Shown here: piece by piece, positions 1 through 7,982 of the stretch
Layout: the number at the start of each line of letters is the position of its first letter
Numbering within the stretch: the stretch's first letter is position 1
Source: Sodalis sp. dw_96
GTDB lineage: Bacteria > Pseudomonadota > Gammaproteobacteria > Enterobacterales > Enterobacteriaceae
Length of the DNA: 64,000 bases
Direction of reading: 5' to 3'
NCBI RefSeq assembly: GCF_018449575.1
Contig: NZ_JAAVUT010000002.1
Span: 62,001-126,000 of the forward strand
Notes under the pieces: generated by a model
What the model was told of the DNA's origin: nothing
Seen by the model: the letters and a program-made list of their open reading frames with translations, nothing else
Databases searched by the model: none
Program-made: the position numbers and the translations under genes

Positions 1-122
1 GAAATAATGCTCGTCGCGGTCACCAGGCCGTTGGCCCGTACCGCTCCGTTGAAAATGATGGCCTAACCGAGGCCGGTGAACCGCCGGCAAAAGCAAGAGA
101 GGCAGAGCGTGATTGTTGTTAA
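1..122 (+). CDS. 3' end of an upstream gene, frame unresolved (partial)
   Basis: The window opens inside coding-like sequence. Two plus-strand frames are open. Frame 1 reads 21 residues and stops with TAA at 64-66. Frame 3 reads 39 residues, rich in Arg, Glu and Ala, and stops with TAA at 120-122, which would overlap the next gene's GTG start by 14 bases. Either could be the tail of a gene in the same operon as the dehydrogenase that follows. The fragment is too short to assign a family. Confidence 0.3.
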   Translation, partial: NNARRGHQAVGPYRSVENDGLTEAGEPPAKAREAERDCC

Positions 123-1323
123 AGCACCGCAAAATTACCTGAACGAACCGGGGCTTATCGCCCGTATCGGCGATTATGTCTCGCCTTTTACCCGCGACGG
201 CGTCATGATTATTACCAGTCCCAAGGCATGGCTGGCGACACAGCAAGCCGTCGATTCCAGCTTCGCCGCACTGGATATCCACTATCAACGGTATTTTTTG
301 CAAGGCGAATGTACCGCCGCCACTATCGCTGCCTTTACCGAACAGGCAGTGGCCGGAGATTTCAAGCTTATCATCGGCATCGGCGGCGGGAAAGTGCTGG
401 ATACGGCGAAAGGGATAGCGGAATCCGGCGGACGTTTGCCGCTGATTACCGTGCCCACCGTTGCCGCCACCTGCGCCGCCTGGTCGCCGATTTCGGTACT
501 CTATACCGAAGCCGGCGCCCATTTGAATTCCATGCCGCTGCAACGCACCCCTGAATGGGTGCTGGTGGACAGCCAAATCATCGCCCAAACGCCGGTTCGT
601 TATCTGAAAGCCGGTATTGTGGATGCCTTGGCGAAATGGTATGAGTTCGAACCCTATTTACGCCATGATGACAGCAGCCTGTCCTTGGTATTAAAGGCTC
701 AGGCCGCGAAGCTGGCATTGGATATTTTTGAACAGCTCGGCGAACAGGCCATCGCCGACAATCAGGCGCGACAGGTGACGCCGGCGCTGATAAAAGTGGT
801 GGATGCCGTCATCGCCCTGGCCGGCATGGCAAACAGCATGCGTGACGAAATCACGCGCATCGGCGTCGCCCATGGGATCCATAACAGCATTACCCGTCAG
901 CCCGATCTGCACGGTTTCCTGCATGGCGAGCTGGTGGGCTTTGGATTGGTCATACAATCCTTGCTGGATAATACAGCCGGCGCGCCATCAAGGCCGAAGT
1001 TACTGGGTTTGTTAAAAGCGTTTTCAACACCGCTGACATTGCGCCAGTTGGGCGTTACCGAATCGGTGGCAACACGTGCCGCGCAGATTGCCCGGGACGT
1101 GCAGATTGCCCCGTCCATTGCCGCCCGTCTGCCCTTTGAGCTAAACGTCGACAGAATCGAACAGGCGTTGCTTTTCGTTGCCAAGGATGCCGCGGCCGGG
1201 GATGCTGCTGCTGTCGGGGAATTCGCGGTCGGGTATCGTGCTGCCGGGAGTAGCCTGGTCCACGATACCGCTGTTGGGTATCGTGCTGACGGGAATGGCC
1301 TGGTCCCAGGATACCGCGGATAA
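109..1323 (+). CDS. Iron-containing alcohol dehydrogenase family protein (YbdH/HcxA-like)
   Basis: Resembles the glycerol-dehydrogenase-like oxidoreductases of the E. coli YbdH (HcxA) type, which are cytosolic NAD(P)H-dependent carbonyl reductases. Visible marks are the Gly-rich dinucleotide motif GIGGGKVLDTAK, the stretch VPTVAATCAAWSPISV, an Asp/Ala/Lys segment DALAKWYE, and a His-containing metal-site region (RIGVAHGIHNSIT, then GFLHGE). I prefer the GTG at 109 because AAGAGAGG lies 6 bases upstream; a GTG at 76 would add 11 residues. Family homology ends near LLFVAKDA, about 40 residues before the stop. The extra tail is low-complexity and is encoded by a 45-bp tandem duplication (1231-1320), suggesting that the native stop was lost. 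The gene converges on the binding-protein gene at 1375. Substrate unknown. Confidence 0.75.
   Translation: MIVVKAPQNYLNEPGLIARIGDYVSPFTRDGVMIITSPKAWLATQQAVDSSFAALDIHYQRYFLQGECTAATIAAFTEQAVAGDFKLIIGIGGGKVLDTAKGIAESGGRLPLITVPTVAATCAAWSPISVLYTEAGAHLNSMPLQRTPEWVLVDSQIIAQTPVRYLKAGIVDALAKWYEFEPYLRHDDSSLSLVLKAQAAKLALDIFEQLGEQAIADNQARQVTPALIKVVDAVIALAGMANSMRDEITRIGVAHGIHNSITRQPDLHGFLHGELVGFGLVIQSLLDNTAGAPSRPKLLGLLKAFSTPLTLRQLGVTESVATRAAQIARDVQIAPSIAARLPFELNVDRIEQALLFVAKDAAAGDAAAVGEFAVGYRAAGSSLVHDTAVGYRADGNGLVPGYRG
1231..1320 (+). repeat. Imperfect 45-bp tandem duplication in the 3' end of the dehydrogenase gene
   Basis: Two adjacent 45-bp units, 1231-1275 and 1276-1320, both begin GGGTATCGTGCTG and share GCCTGGTCC and GATACCGC at the same spacing. 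In the dehydrogenase frame they encode VGYRA...LV twice. The repeat length is a multiple of three, so the frame stays open. Confidence 0.85.
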
Positions 1324-1374
1324 GGATTACGTCGCGCGTGAGTTGACTAAAAACCCTTTGGCAATACAAACCTC

Positions 1375-2376
1375 CTATTCCTGTGGTAAATAATCGTTGG
1401 TGTAATATTGCCCGGGCGGCAACGCCTGTTTCACAATGCCAAGGGCGGTAATGGCAGTGATCAGCTCACTCCAGGCGCGATCGTTGAGTCTTAACTGCTC
1501 GCTGTCCGGTTTACCCAGCACCGCCATGGTATCCTGCCATTGGCGTTTGACAAAAGCCGCATCATAGGACTTGCTGTATTGGGCGGCAAACGCAGCGGTG
1601 GCCTCGTCCGGATGGGCAATGGCATAACGGATGCTCTTGCTGGTGGCGCGCATGAACGCCTTGGCCAGGGCGGGGTTTTTAGCCAGCCATTGCTGGTTGC
1701 CGGCAAACATAAAAATCGGGGTATCGGGCACGCCATACGCGGTAGCCGGCATAAAGACCGGCGTTTGCTTCCCCACCACCGCCAATTCGGTCCCTTCTGC
1801 GTTGGTAATACCGGTGGTCGCGTCGACTCGGTTTTGCAGCAGCAGGGGAACGGTGTCATCCGCGGCCGCCACCATTTGCACATCGTCCAGCGTCATGCCC
1901 GCGCTTTTCAGGACCAGTGAAAGCTGGGCCTTGGTCCAGGCATCATTATAAATGCCGATTTTTTTGCCCTTCAGTTCGCTGACGGTAAGAGGATGTCCTT
2001 CCTGGGTGAAAATACCCCAATTGTTGCCGGTGCCGTACCGTCCGATGGCGATCACCGGCGCGCCCTGCTCTTTGGCAAAGATAATATCCATCACCGTGGT
2101 AAAGGCCACATCGGCCCGGCCGGTGCCGAGGAATTTCATGGTATCCGCCACGGTTGGCGGCGCGACGATGTTCAGGTCGATACCCTCGTCAAGGTAGAAT
2201 CCCTTCGCTTTGCCCAATGTCCAGGGTATCCAAAAACCATCCGCCACCGGCCACTCTTGCACAAAAGTGACCTTTGCCGGTGCGGACGCCCCCTGCGCCG
2301 GTGCCGTCATGAACACCGAACTCAACATTGCGCAAGCGGCAAAAACCGCGCCGGTTAACCATGCCCGTTTTTTCAT
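1375..2376 (-). CDS. ABC transporter substrate-binding protein, NMT1/ThiY-SsuA-like family
   Basis: Predicted periplasmic binding protein of the NMT1/THI5-like family, whose members bind thiamine pyrimidine precursors, riboflavin, sulfonates or nitrate. A signal peptide is clear: MKKRAW, a hydrophobic stretch, then APAQGASA. The mature part has typical features: EWPVADGFWIPWTLGKAKGFY near the start, VADTMKFLGTGRADVAFTT, and KGKKIGIYND before the hinge. The ATG at 2376 follows AAGGGA and places the signal peptide at the N-terminus. About 333 residues is normal. No permease or ATPase gene is adjacent inside the window, so the protein is orphaned here; partner genes may lie upstream of position 1. 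Ligand not predictable from sequence. Confidence 0.8.
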   Translation of the reverse strand: MKKRAWLTGAVFAACAMLSSVFMTAPAQGASAPAKVTFVQEWPVADGFWIPWTLGKAKGFYLDEGIDLNIVAPPTVADTMKFLGTGRADVAFTTVMDIIFAKEQGAPVIAIGRYGTGNNWGIFTQEGHPLTVSELKGKKIGIYNDAWTKAQLSLVLKSAGMTLDDVQMVAAADDTVPLLLQNRVDATTGITNAEGTELAVVGKQTPVFMPATAYGVPDTPIFMFAGNQQWLAKNPALAKAFMRATSKSIRYAIAHPDEATAAFAAQYSKSYDAAFVKRQWQDTMAVLGKPDSEQLRLNDRAWSELITAITALGIVKQALPPGQYYTNDYLPQE

Positions 2377-2501
2377 GAGACCGTTCCCTTGTACCGTTTT
2401 GGAGTTTTCAATCATACCCATTAAAGCCGGTAATCTTTAACAATACGAGTGAACATCCCTCATGCCCGCATGCTACCCAGCATGGCCGGCCAATCCTTTC
2501 C

Positions 2502-3605
2502 TCAGAATTGATAGGTCATGCCCACGGCAACAATGTTATCGTGATGCATCCCGGCGGCACGTGAAAAATCATTATCTTTTAACAAGTTGATTTGATAATC
2601 AATAAAGGCGAGCATGTTTTTATTAAAAGAATAGGAGGTGCTGATGTCGATGTATTTCCGAAGATCCTGGCTACCGTAACCTTCGATATTGTCTCCACGC
2701 GCCTGCACATAAGCCAGGCCGGGCCGTAGTCCGAACTTAAAGGTATACTGGGCCACCAGTTCAACGTTTCGTGCTTTGTTGACGAATCCATAGGCTATTT
2801 TCTCGCTATCGCCGAAACGCATCAATTTATAGCTCTGGGTATACATGGCCGCCAGAAGTATTCCCTCCCGGTCATATTTCAGCGCGCCGGCATAGGCGTT
2901 GGCGTGACCGCCGCCATGACCGTAGGCAAGATTCCGTTGCCCCACGGTGCGATTGGTACTGGTAAAGGCCCCGGTGGCACCGATCCCCCCGCCAAAATCA
3001 TAGGAAACCGACATGCCGTAGCCGTCGCCATTGGCCCTGACAGCTTCGCGACCTTTGCCCTTTTCGCTGCTTTCGGGATTTTTCCCTTGATATTGGAGCG
3101 CAAAATTAAGACCTTCGGCCAGGCCGAAAAAACCTCTGTTGCGATAGGTCGCCATGCCATTGCCGCGATTGGACATCATATCGTCGACGCCGTAGGTATC
3201 GCCGCCAAGCTCCGGCACTATGTCTGTCCAGGCAAGCACATCGTAAAGCACGCCGAAGTTACGTCCATAGTCGAAGGAGCCGAATTTACCGTATTTCAAC
3301 CCGGCATAACCGAGCAGGGTCGAGCCCTGTTTGTCTTTTTCCTCTTCGGATTTGTTCAGCTCACCCTGATACTGCCACCGTCCATAACCGGTCAGTTCAT
3401 CGGTGATTTGGGTTTCTCCGTTGAACCCGAATCGCATATAGGAATGATCGCCATCGGCCTTCTGATTATTGGAAAAATAATGCACACCAACAATAGTACC
3501 GGCAAGATCTAATTTATTGCCGTCACGGTTGTATATTTCGGCGGCGTCCGCCGTACCGGAAATAATAGCCACCGGCATCATGATTGAAAGAAGACGTAGT
3601 TTCAT
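2502..3605 (-). CDS. General porin, OmpC/OmpF family (second porin)
   Basis: Sixteen-stranded trimeric outer-membrane porin for passive diffusion of small hydrophilic solutes. It has a signal peptide (MKLRLLSIMMP...GTADA, then AEIYNRDGNKLDL), beta-strand blocks such as GYGRWQYQGELNKSEE and [16 protein letters not shown], the constriction-loop (L3) region, and the required C-terminal Phe in VGMTYQF. At 367 residues it is of usual size. GAGGAAATA precedes the ATG. It is clearly diverged from the OmpC next door (loops rich in Gly, His and Lys, for example YGHGGGHANAY), so it is an old paralogue or an acquired porin rather than a fresh duplicate. The 700-bp AT-rich upstream region suggests its own regulation, and a Fur-like motif lies there. 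Confidence 0.9.
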   Translation of the reverse strand: MKLRLLSIMMPVAIISGTADAAEIYNRDGNKLDLAGTIVGVHYFSNNQKADGDHSYMRFGFNGETQITDELTGYGRWQYQGELNKSEEEKDKQGSTLLGYAGLKYGKFGSFDYGRNFGVLYDVLAWTDIVPELGGDTYGVDDMMSNRGNGMATYRNRGFFGLAEGLNFALQYQGKNPESSEKGKGREAVRANGDGYGMSVSYDFGGGIGATGAFTSTNRTVGQRNLAYGHGGGHANAYAGALKYDREGILLAAMYTQSYKLMRFGDSEKIAYGFVNKARNVELVAQYTFKFGLRPGLAYVQARGDNIEGYGSQDLRKYIDISTSYSFNKNMLAFIDYQINLLKDNDFSRAAGMHHDNIVAVGMTYQF

Positions 3606-3768
3606 TATTTCCTCACTATATATTTATTTTTTGCCATTGCTTTAATCAACAGGAGACCCACAGGTTAAAATACCCGATAAGGCCGACCCCGACGCGGTGA
3701 ACACCTATTAACCTATTTATTTGCCGATTTTTCTTATCTCACGCACGTAAAATTATAACTAAATGATA

Positions 3769-3787
3769 AATAATGATAATTATAAAA
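3769..3787 (-). promoter_or_regulatory. Possible Fur box upstream of the porin
   Basis: The stretch containing ATAATGATAAT matches the 19-bp E. coli Fur consensus at 14 positions by eye. It lies about 165 bp before the porin start. The surrounding DNA is very AT-rich, so chance similarity is possible. Confidence 0.3.
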
Positions 3788-3796
3788 AAATTTCTA

Positions 3797-3816
3797 TTTT
3801 TACTTATAAAAGTAAA
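3797..3816. promoter_or_regulatory. Perfect inverted repeat, possible operator
   Basis: TTTTACTT-ATAA-AAGTAAAA, an 8-bp perfect palindrome with a 4-base loop, about 190 bp upstream of the porin gene. It has the look of a dimeric regulator site, but it matches no operator I recognise and AT-rich DNA makes chance palindromes common. Confidence 0.25.
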
Positions 3817-3913
3817 ATTTAATGATATCAATTCATTATTAATCATCACCATGTAAAATTTATTGGCATAATCAGTTATTCAGACGCGAGGATATTCCAT
3901 GAGGGGATAGTAA

Positions 3914-3955
3914 ATGGCCAAACTTAAACGCATTGGCAATGAGTTATTTATTTAA
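3914..3955 (+). CDS. Candidate 13-residue small ORF
   Basis: ATG at 3914 follows GAGGGG by nine bases, opens MAKLKRIGNELFI and stops with TAA. A GC-rich inverted repeat (CCGGGC...GCCGGG) follows at once, as in a short transcript with a terminator. There is no comparative support; treat it as a hypothesis. Confidence 0.15.
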   Translation: MAKLKRIGNELFI

Positions 3956-4264
3956 GCCCCGGGCATATTTGGCTTGCCGGGCAAGCGTGAGCCATTCATT
4001 GTAGGCAAGTCTATTAACAGTTTAGGGAATATTGTTGCAGGAATACTGTCTCAGTGAAAGTAAAATTTTCACCTTGAGAATAGCTAATAAATTATTGGCA
4101 TTATTCAATGCAATATGGATAACATTAACAGTAAATAGCCGAGAGAGATCGAGAAAGGCATAGAGCGCAGCGGGCAAGATATTGGCGGATAGGGGATCGG
4201 GGTCTGTCGATGAAATTTTGTGGTTTGTCGCGATAGCGTGGAGAGCAAGGCATCCTGCCATAAC

Positions 4265-4284
4265 GGGCAACCTCCCTGTTGCCC
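4265..4284 (-). terminator. Stem-loop downstream of ompC
   Basis: GGGCAAC and GTTGCCC form a 7-bp stem about 20 bases beyond the ompC stop codon. There is no clear T-run on the minus strand, so it may be a 3'-end stabilising hairpin rather than a classical intrinsic terminator. Confidence 0.4.
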
Positions 4285-4305
4285 ATAGCGTGTGGATATG
4301 CGTGA

Positions 4306-5442
4306 TTAGAACTGGTAAACCAAACCAAGGGCAACGATGTCGTCGGTGTTGATACCGGTTGCATTAGTAAACTGGCTGCTATCGATAAGGTTGATTCTGT
4401 AGTCAACATAGGTCGATATGTTTTTGTTGAAGTAGTAAGTCGCACCCACGTCAACAAACTTCACCAGATCCTGGTTGTTATAGGTATTACCGTCGCCGGC
4501 AGCGCCGATATTTTCGCCACGGGTTTGGTTATACCCAACGAACGGAACCAGACCGAAGTCGAATGTGTATCCAGCATAGGCTTCGAAGGCTTGGGCCTTG
4601 TTGGCGTAACCATAAACACTTGAACTGCTGGAGCCGAACGGCGCGGCATTGTAGGACTGGGTGAACATGGCCGCTACATAAACATTGTTAGCGTTATATT
4701 TAATGCCGCCGGTATAGCCTTCGGCATTGCTGCCGCGACCGGAAATGCCGGGGTTGCCGCTACCATTTTGTTCGTCGGTACGTTTAGAGTTAAAGAACGC
4801 GCCGCCGGCGGTAAAGCCCAGGCCGAGGTCATAGCTTAACGAAGCCCCGAAGCCGTCGCCGTTCTGGCCCAGCACATCACGACCGTTGGCACTCTCGCCG
4901 GGGCCGCCGTTCTTACCCTGATATTGCAAAGCGAATTTCAGTCCGTCAACCAGGCCGAAGAAGTTGTTGTTGCGATAGGTGGCGACACCGCTGGAACGAC
5001 CGAACATGAACTGATCGGGGCTATAGGTGGAACCGTCGAATTCAGGCTGCATATCGGTATAGGCGGCGATGTCGTAAAGGATACCGTCGTTACGACCGTA
5101 ATCGAAGGAGCCGTAATCGCCGAATTTCAAGCCGGCAAAGCCATACCGGGTGAAGTTGCCGCCGTCAGAGGTACCGGATGCTTCAGTGACATGGCCGTTT
5201 ATCTGGTATTCCCAGTCGCCATAACCGGTCAATTGATCGTTGATCTGTGTTTGACCTTTGAAACCGATACGGGTGTAGGTCTGATCGCCGTTAGCACTAT
5301 CGTTATTAGAGAAATAGTGCAATCCATGAAGGGATCCGAACAAATCAAGCTGATTACCGTCTTTATTATATACTTCTGCAGCACCAGCCGTACCAGCCGC
5401 TAACATGGCTGGAATCAACAGGGCAAGAACCTGTAGTTTCAT
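4306..5442 (-). CDS. ompC: Outer membrane porin OmpC
   Basis: Major trimeric porin. The product opens [19 protein letters not shown] (signal peptide), then [15 protein letters not shown] as in enterobacterial OmpC, and ends GLVYQF with the terminal Phe needed for outer-membrane assembly. Typical blocks include [39 protein letters not shown] and [15 protein letters not shown]. The ATG at 5442 follows GAGGAAAAG; upstream in-frame codons have no such site. At 378 residues it is of standard length. OmpC assignment rests on synteny as well as sequence: micF lies divergently upstream and rcsDB beyond it, as in E. coli. An OmpR-type box sits at about -140 relative to the start codon. Confidence 0.93.
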   Translation of the reverse strand: MKLQVLALLIPAMLAAGTAGAAEVYNKDGNQLDLFGSLHGLHYFSNNDSANGDQTYTRIGFKGQTQINDQLTGYGDWEYQINGHVTEASGTSDGGNFTRYGFAGLKFGDYGSFDYGRNDGILYDIAAYTDMQPEFDGSTYSPDQFMFGRSSGVATYRNNNFFGLVDGLKFALQYQGKNGGPGESANGRDVLGQNGDGFGASLSYDLGLGFTAGGAFFNSKRTDEQNGSGNPGISGRGSNAEGYTGGIKYNANNVYVAAMFTQSYNAAPFGSSSSSVYGYANKAQAFEAYAGYTFDFGLVPFVGYNQTRGENIGAAGDGNTYNNQDLVKFVDVGATYYFNKNISTYVDYRINLIDSSQFTNATGINTDDIVALGLVYQF

Positions 5443-5579
5443 TTTCTTTTCCTCGGTATATTTATTATCTTTGGCCACTATTTTACTTTGTGTGCTGTAT
5501 CAATGCTGTCTATCTGACACGCAATCTTATTCTGCAATAAATGCAGTTTTATACTAGCGTTAAAATGATACGAATTGGC

Positions 5580-5606
5580 TTACAATGTTTCAAAATGCAA
5601 ATTTTA
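5580..5606 (-). promoter_or_regulatory. OmpR binding site upstream of ompC
   Basis: On the minus strand the sequence TTTGCATTTTGAAACATT closely matches the high-affinity OmpR C1 box of the E. coli ompC promoter (TTTACATTTTGAAACATC). A plausible -10 hexamer lies downstream near 5548-5555. It suggests osmotic control through EnvZ/OmpR and may also serve the divergent micF promoter. Confidence 0.65.
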
Positions 5607-5791
5607 TATTTAATAATGTTTCCGCCATGGAACTAACCTGATAATCACCATACATAGAAAATTAAAACTTTGAGGTGAGTCTTGTTTTTGACATTATTAA
5701 AAATAAACATCAAAAACAATGACTTAAAATAAAATTGTCAAATAGCACGATGTGCTAAAAAGACTCTTTTTTTTCCTCTATCATTTTAAGC

Positions 5792-5868
5792 GCTATCATC
5801 ATTAAATTGTCATTATTACTCTCATTTGGTTTAACGTCTTTATTAACCGGCCTTGTGCCGGTTTTTTT
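5792..5868 (+). ncRNA. micF: MicF antisense small RNA
   Basis: Divergent to ompC and about 350 bp upstream of it, as in E. coli. The 5' end GCTATCATCATTAA is identical to the E. coli MicF seed that pairs with the ompF ribosome-binding site. The RNA ends in a clean intrinsic terminator: CCGGC-CTTGT-GCCGG followed by T7 (5847-5868). A TATCAT -10 box ends 7 bases before the proposed +1. No good -35 is seen, in keeping with activator-dependent control (OmpR, SoxS/MarA/Rob in E. coli). The middle of the RNA differs from E. coli. Confidence 0.88.
5847..5868 (+). terminator. Intrinsic terminator of MicF
   Basis: Five-base-pair GC stem CCGGC/GCCGG with a 5-base loop, followed directly by seven T residues. 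Confidence 0.85.
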
Positions 5869-6339
5869 ATGCGTTAATTTTAATTATGAATAAAGAGAGA
5901 ATTATATATTAATAAATGTTAATTTTATATACAAATTATTTCTACATTAACGTTTTATATTAATTCTAGATTAAAATTATAAATATCGGTCTTAAATATT
6001 CGCACTATGAAACATTAGTTTCACTCTTTTTTAATCAAGGCTTAAATATACGATCCGCATCACATTAAACTTGCAAAAAGTAAATATAATGATGTGGGGT
6101 TTTATTGCTGCCCTAATGTATCAATGTATATATTAATTCCCTTTCACGCTTCCACCCCTGATGCGAACCTACTTTCATCATCTCTCTACGGTTGATTCTG
6201 TCCCCCGTGCCGCCCCATCTCCCTGTTCACCTGTACGTCAGACTTCGTTCCCGCCCCTGGGTCGTGTTACACTTTATGCCATGATCCGCCGGAAAACTGG
6301 CCGTGAGGAACGCGCTGTTCCTACGGAAACCTTAACGCC
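5869..6339. other. AT-rich intergenic region between micF and the DUF4186 gene
   Basis: About 470 bp. The first 300 bases are very AT-rich and hold no credible gene. A stretch ACTATGAAACATTAGTTTC near 6004 resembles half of an OmpR-type site, weakly. The presumed promoter of the DUF4186 gene must lie here, but no clear -35/-10 pair stands out. Confidence 0.5.
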
Positions 6340-6720
6340 ATGCAGCAAAATCAAAATGTCGAAGATGTATGGAGCCGCTTGCAGCAATCGGCTTTTCGTT
6401 CAAAATTTCGGCTTAACCCAAAAGATCTGGCCTATCTGCGCAGCAAAGGAATGCCGGTAATACTCTCTCATGCCCGTGATTTCATCTCTGTGAGATTGGC
6501 GCCCGCCTTACCCTCCAAAGACGGTAAGCAAACGCCTTGGCGGGGACACCCGGTGTTTGTGGCGCAACATGCCACCGCGACCTGCTGCCGGGGTTGCCTG
6601 GAAAAATGGCATGGTATACCCAAAGGGCAACCTCTTACCGATAGCCAGCAGGACTATGTAGTACAAATGATTGGGTTATGGCTTGATCGGCGGGGGGATA
6701 GCGATGGCGGCGTTGAGTAG
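6340..6720 (+). CDS. DUF4186 domain-containing protein
   Basis: A 126-residue soluble protein matching the DUF4186 family along its whole length: WSRLQQSAFRSKF near the start, GMPVILSHARDFI in the middle, and the family core KQTPWRGHPVFVAQHATATC followed by CCRGCLEKWHGI. The Cys-Cys-x-x-Cys group together with the His residues suggests metal binding, but no function is known. No signal peptide or membrane segment. The ATG at 6340 lacks a strong Shine-Dalgarno. The gene lies between micF and an MFS gene, whereas E. coli has rcsD directly after micF, so this is an insertion relative to that layout. Confidence 0.8.
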   Translation: MQQNQNVEDVWSRLQQSAFRSKFRLNPKDLAYLRSKGMPVILSHARDFISVRLAPALPSKDGKQTPWRGHPVFVAQHATATCCRGCLEKWHGIPKGQPLTDSQQDYVVQMIGLWLDRRGDSDGGVE

Positions 6721-6806
6721 CGGCGCCGTGGGTTTCGTTTTTCCGACCTTATATTAACTATGCTTAATGTTTAATCTTGATCCTGGCGGGAGATACCGAG
6801 AGTTTT

Positions 6807-7958
6807 ATGACTGACACGCTGAATACGGAACAGCACGCCGCTTTACCGGTACGCATTGCCACCCGCATCGTCTTTTTTATTGCCGGCTTCGGGATGTCGT
6901 CCTGGGCGCCCTTGGTACCTTTCGCCAGGCAGCGGCTGGACATTAACGACGCATCGCTGGGCATGCTGTTGCTGTGTCTGGGCATCGGATCGCTACTGGC
7001 CATGCCGCTGGCGGCGCCCATGGCCGGCCGGATCGGCTGTAAACCGCTGATTATCGGATCCGCCGCCCTGCTGGTACTCACGCTTCCCGCGCTGGCCGTT
7101 GCCGACAGTACCTTTACCCTCGGTCTGTCATTAATGCTGTTCGGCATGGGGCTGGGGGCAATGGACATCACCATGAACATCCAGGCGGTGGCGGTGGAAA
7201 AAGCCAGCGGCCGGGCCATGATGTCGGGATTTCATGGTTTTTTCAGTATTGGCGGTATCTGCGGGGCGGGTTTGGTCAGCCTGCTGCTGTGGCTGAACCT
7301 GAATCCGCTCTGGTCGGTTATCGTCGTGGTCCTGGTCATCCTGGCTTTGCTGCTATACGCCGCCGAAGATTTGTTGGCCGACCGTCCGGAAGACGATGCG
7401 GGCCCCCTCTTTGTCAGACCCCGCGGCAAGGTCCTTTTCATCGGGGCGTTATGTTTTATTCTCTTTTTAACCGAAGGCGCGATGCTGGACTGGAGCGCGC
7501 TGTTCCTGACCGTGGAACGGGGTCTTGACAGCGCCATGGGCGGACTGGGTTATGCCTTGTTCTCTATTGCCATGACCGTCGGACGCCTGAACGGCGATCG
7601 ATTGATTAATGCCATCGGCCGGTATCGTACCCTGCTGGCGGGCAGTTTATGCGCCTCGGCGGGTATCGGACTGGCGATAGCGGTCAACCAGCCCTACATC
7701 ACCCTGCTGGGGTTTATGCTGGTGGGGCTGGGGGCATCGAATCTGGTGCCCTTGCTGTTCAGCGTGGTCGGCAATCAAAAGGATATGCCGCCCAACCTGG
7801 CGCTGGCGGCGATCTCCGGCGTAGGGTATGCCGGTATATTGGCCGGCCCGGCATTGATTGGTTTTATTGCCCATTTGACCAGCCTGTTTATCGCGTTCGG
7901 CTGTGTCGCATTGCTCCTTTTGGTTGTAAGCTGGAGCGCACGCCGTGCTACCCAATGA
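6807..7958 (+). CDS. MFS transporter, YbjJ-like
   Basis: Inner-membrane major facilitator of about 383 residues with twelve predicted membrane segments. Like E. coli YbjJ it opens with a short cytoplasmic tail, then FFIAGFGMSSWAPLVPFAR; the loop 2-3 region reads PMAGRIGCKPLI; helix 4 carries GMGLGAMDITMNIQAVAVE, followed by MMSGFHGFFSIGGICGAG. The second half has MTVGRLNGDRLINAIGR. I start at ATG 6807 (MTDTLNTEQ) rather than the TTG at 6777, because the extra residues are not family-like. It ends 24 bases before rcsD, so the two may be co-transcribed. Substrate unknown. Confidence 0.8.
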   Translation: MTDTLNTEQHAALPVRIATRIVFFIAGFGMSSWAPLVPFARQRLDINDASLGMLLLCLGIGSLLAMPLAAPMAGRIGCKPLIIGSAALLVLTLPALAVADSTFTLGLSLMLFGMGLGAMDITMNIQAVAVEKASGRAMMSGFHGFFSIGGICGAGLVSLLLWLNLNPLWSVIVVVLVILALLLYAAEDLLADRPEDDAGPLFVRPRGKVLFIGALCFILFLTEGAMLDWSALFLTVERGLDSAMGGLGYALFSIAMTVGRLNGDRLINAIGRYRTLLAGSLCASAGIGLAIAVNQPYITLLGFMLVGLGASNLVPLLFSVVGNQKDMPPNLALAAISGVGYAGILAGPALIGFIAHLTSLFIAFGCVALLLLVVSWSARRATQ

Positions 7959-7982
7959 AAAACCAGTGGCGAAACCCGCTTT

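Larger units (their letters stand above)
3606..4305. other. AT-rich intergenic region between the two porins
   Basis: About 700 bp with no convincing gene. It holds the promoter region of the porin at 2502 (minus strand), a Fur-box-like stretch at 3769-3787, a perfect 8-bp inverted repeat at 3797-3816, a 13-codon open frame with a good ribosome-binding site at 3914, and, next to ompC, a GGGCAAC/GTTGCCC stem-loop at 4265-4284. Confidence 0.7.

Noticed and set aside
1178-1393. Plus-strand frame with a signal-peptide-like stretch (GIVLTGMAWSQ) over the 45-bp repeat
   Set aside because: The apparent signal peptide is produced by the tandem duplication in an alternate frame; no mature domain follows.
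6161-6460. Open frame overlapping the start of the DUF4186 gene
   Set aside because: It is out of frame with a well-supported family protein and has no domain of its own.
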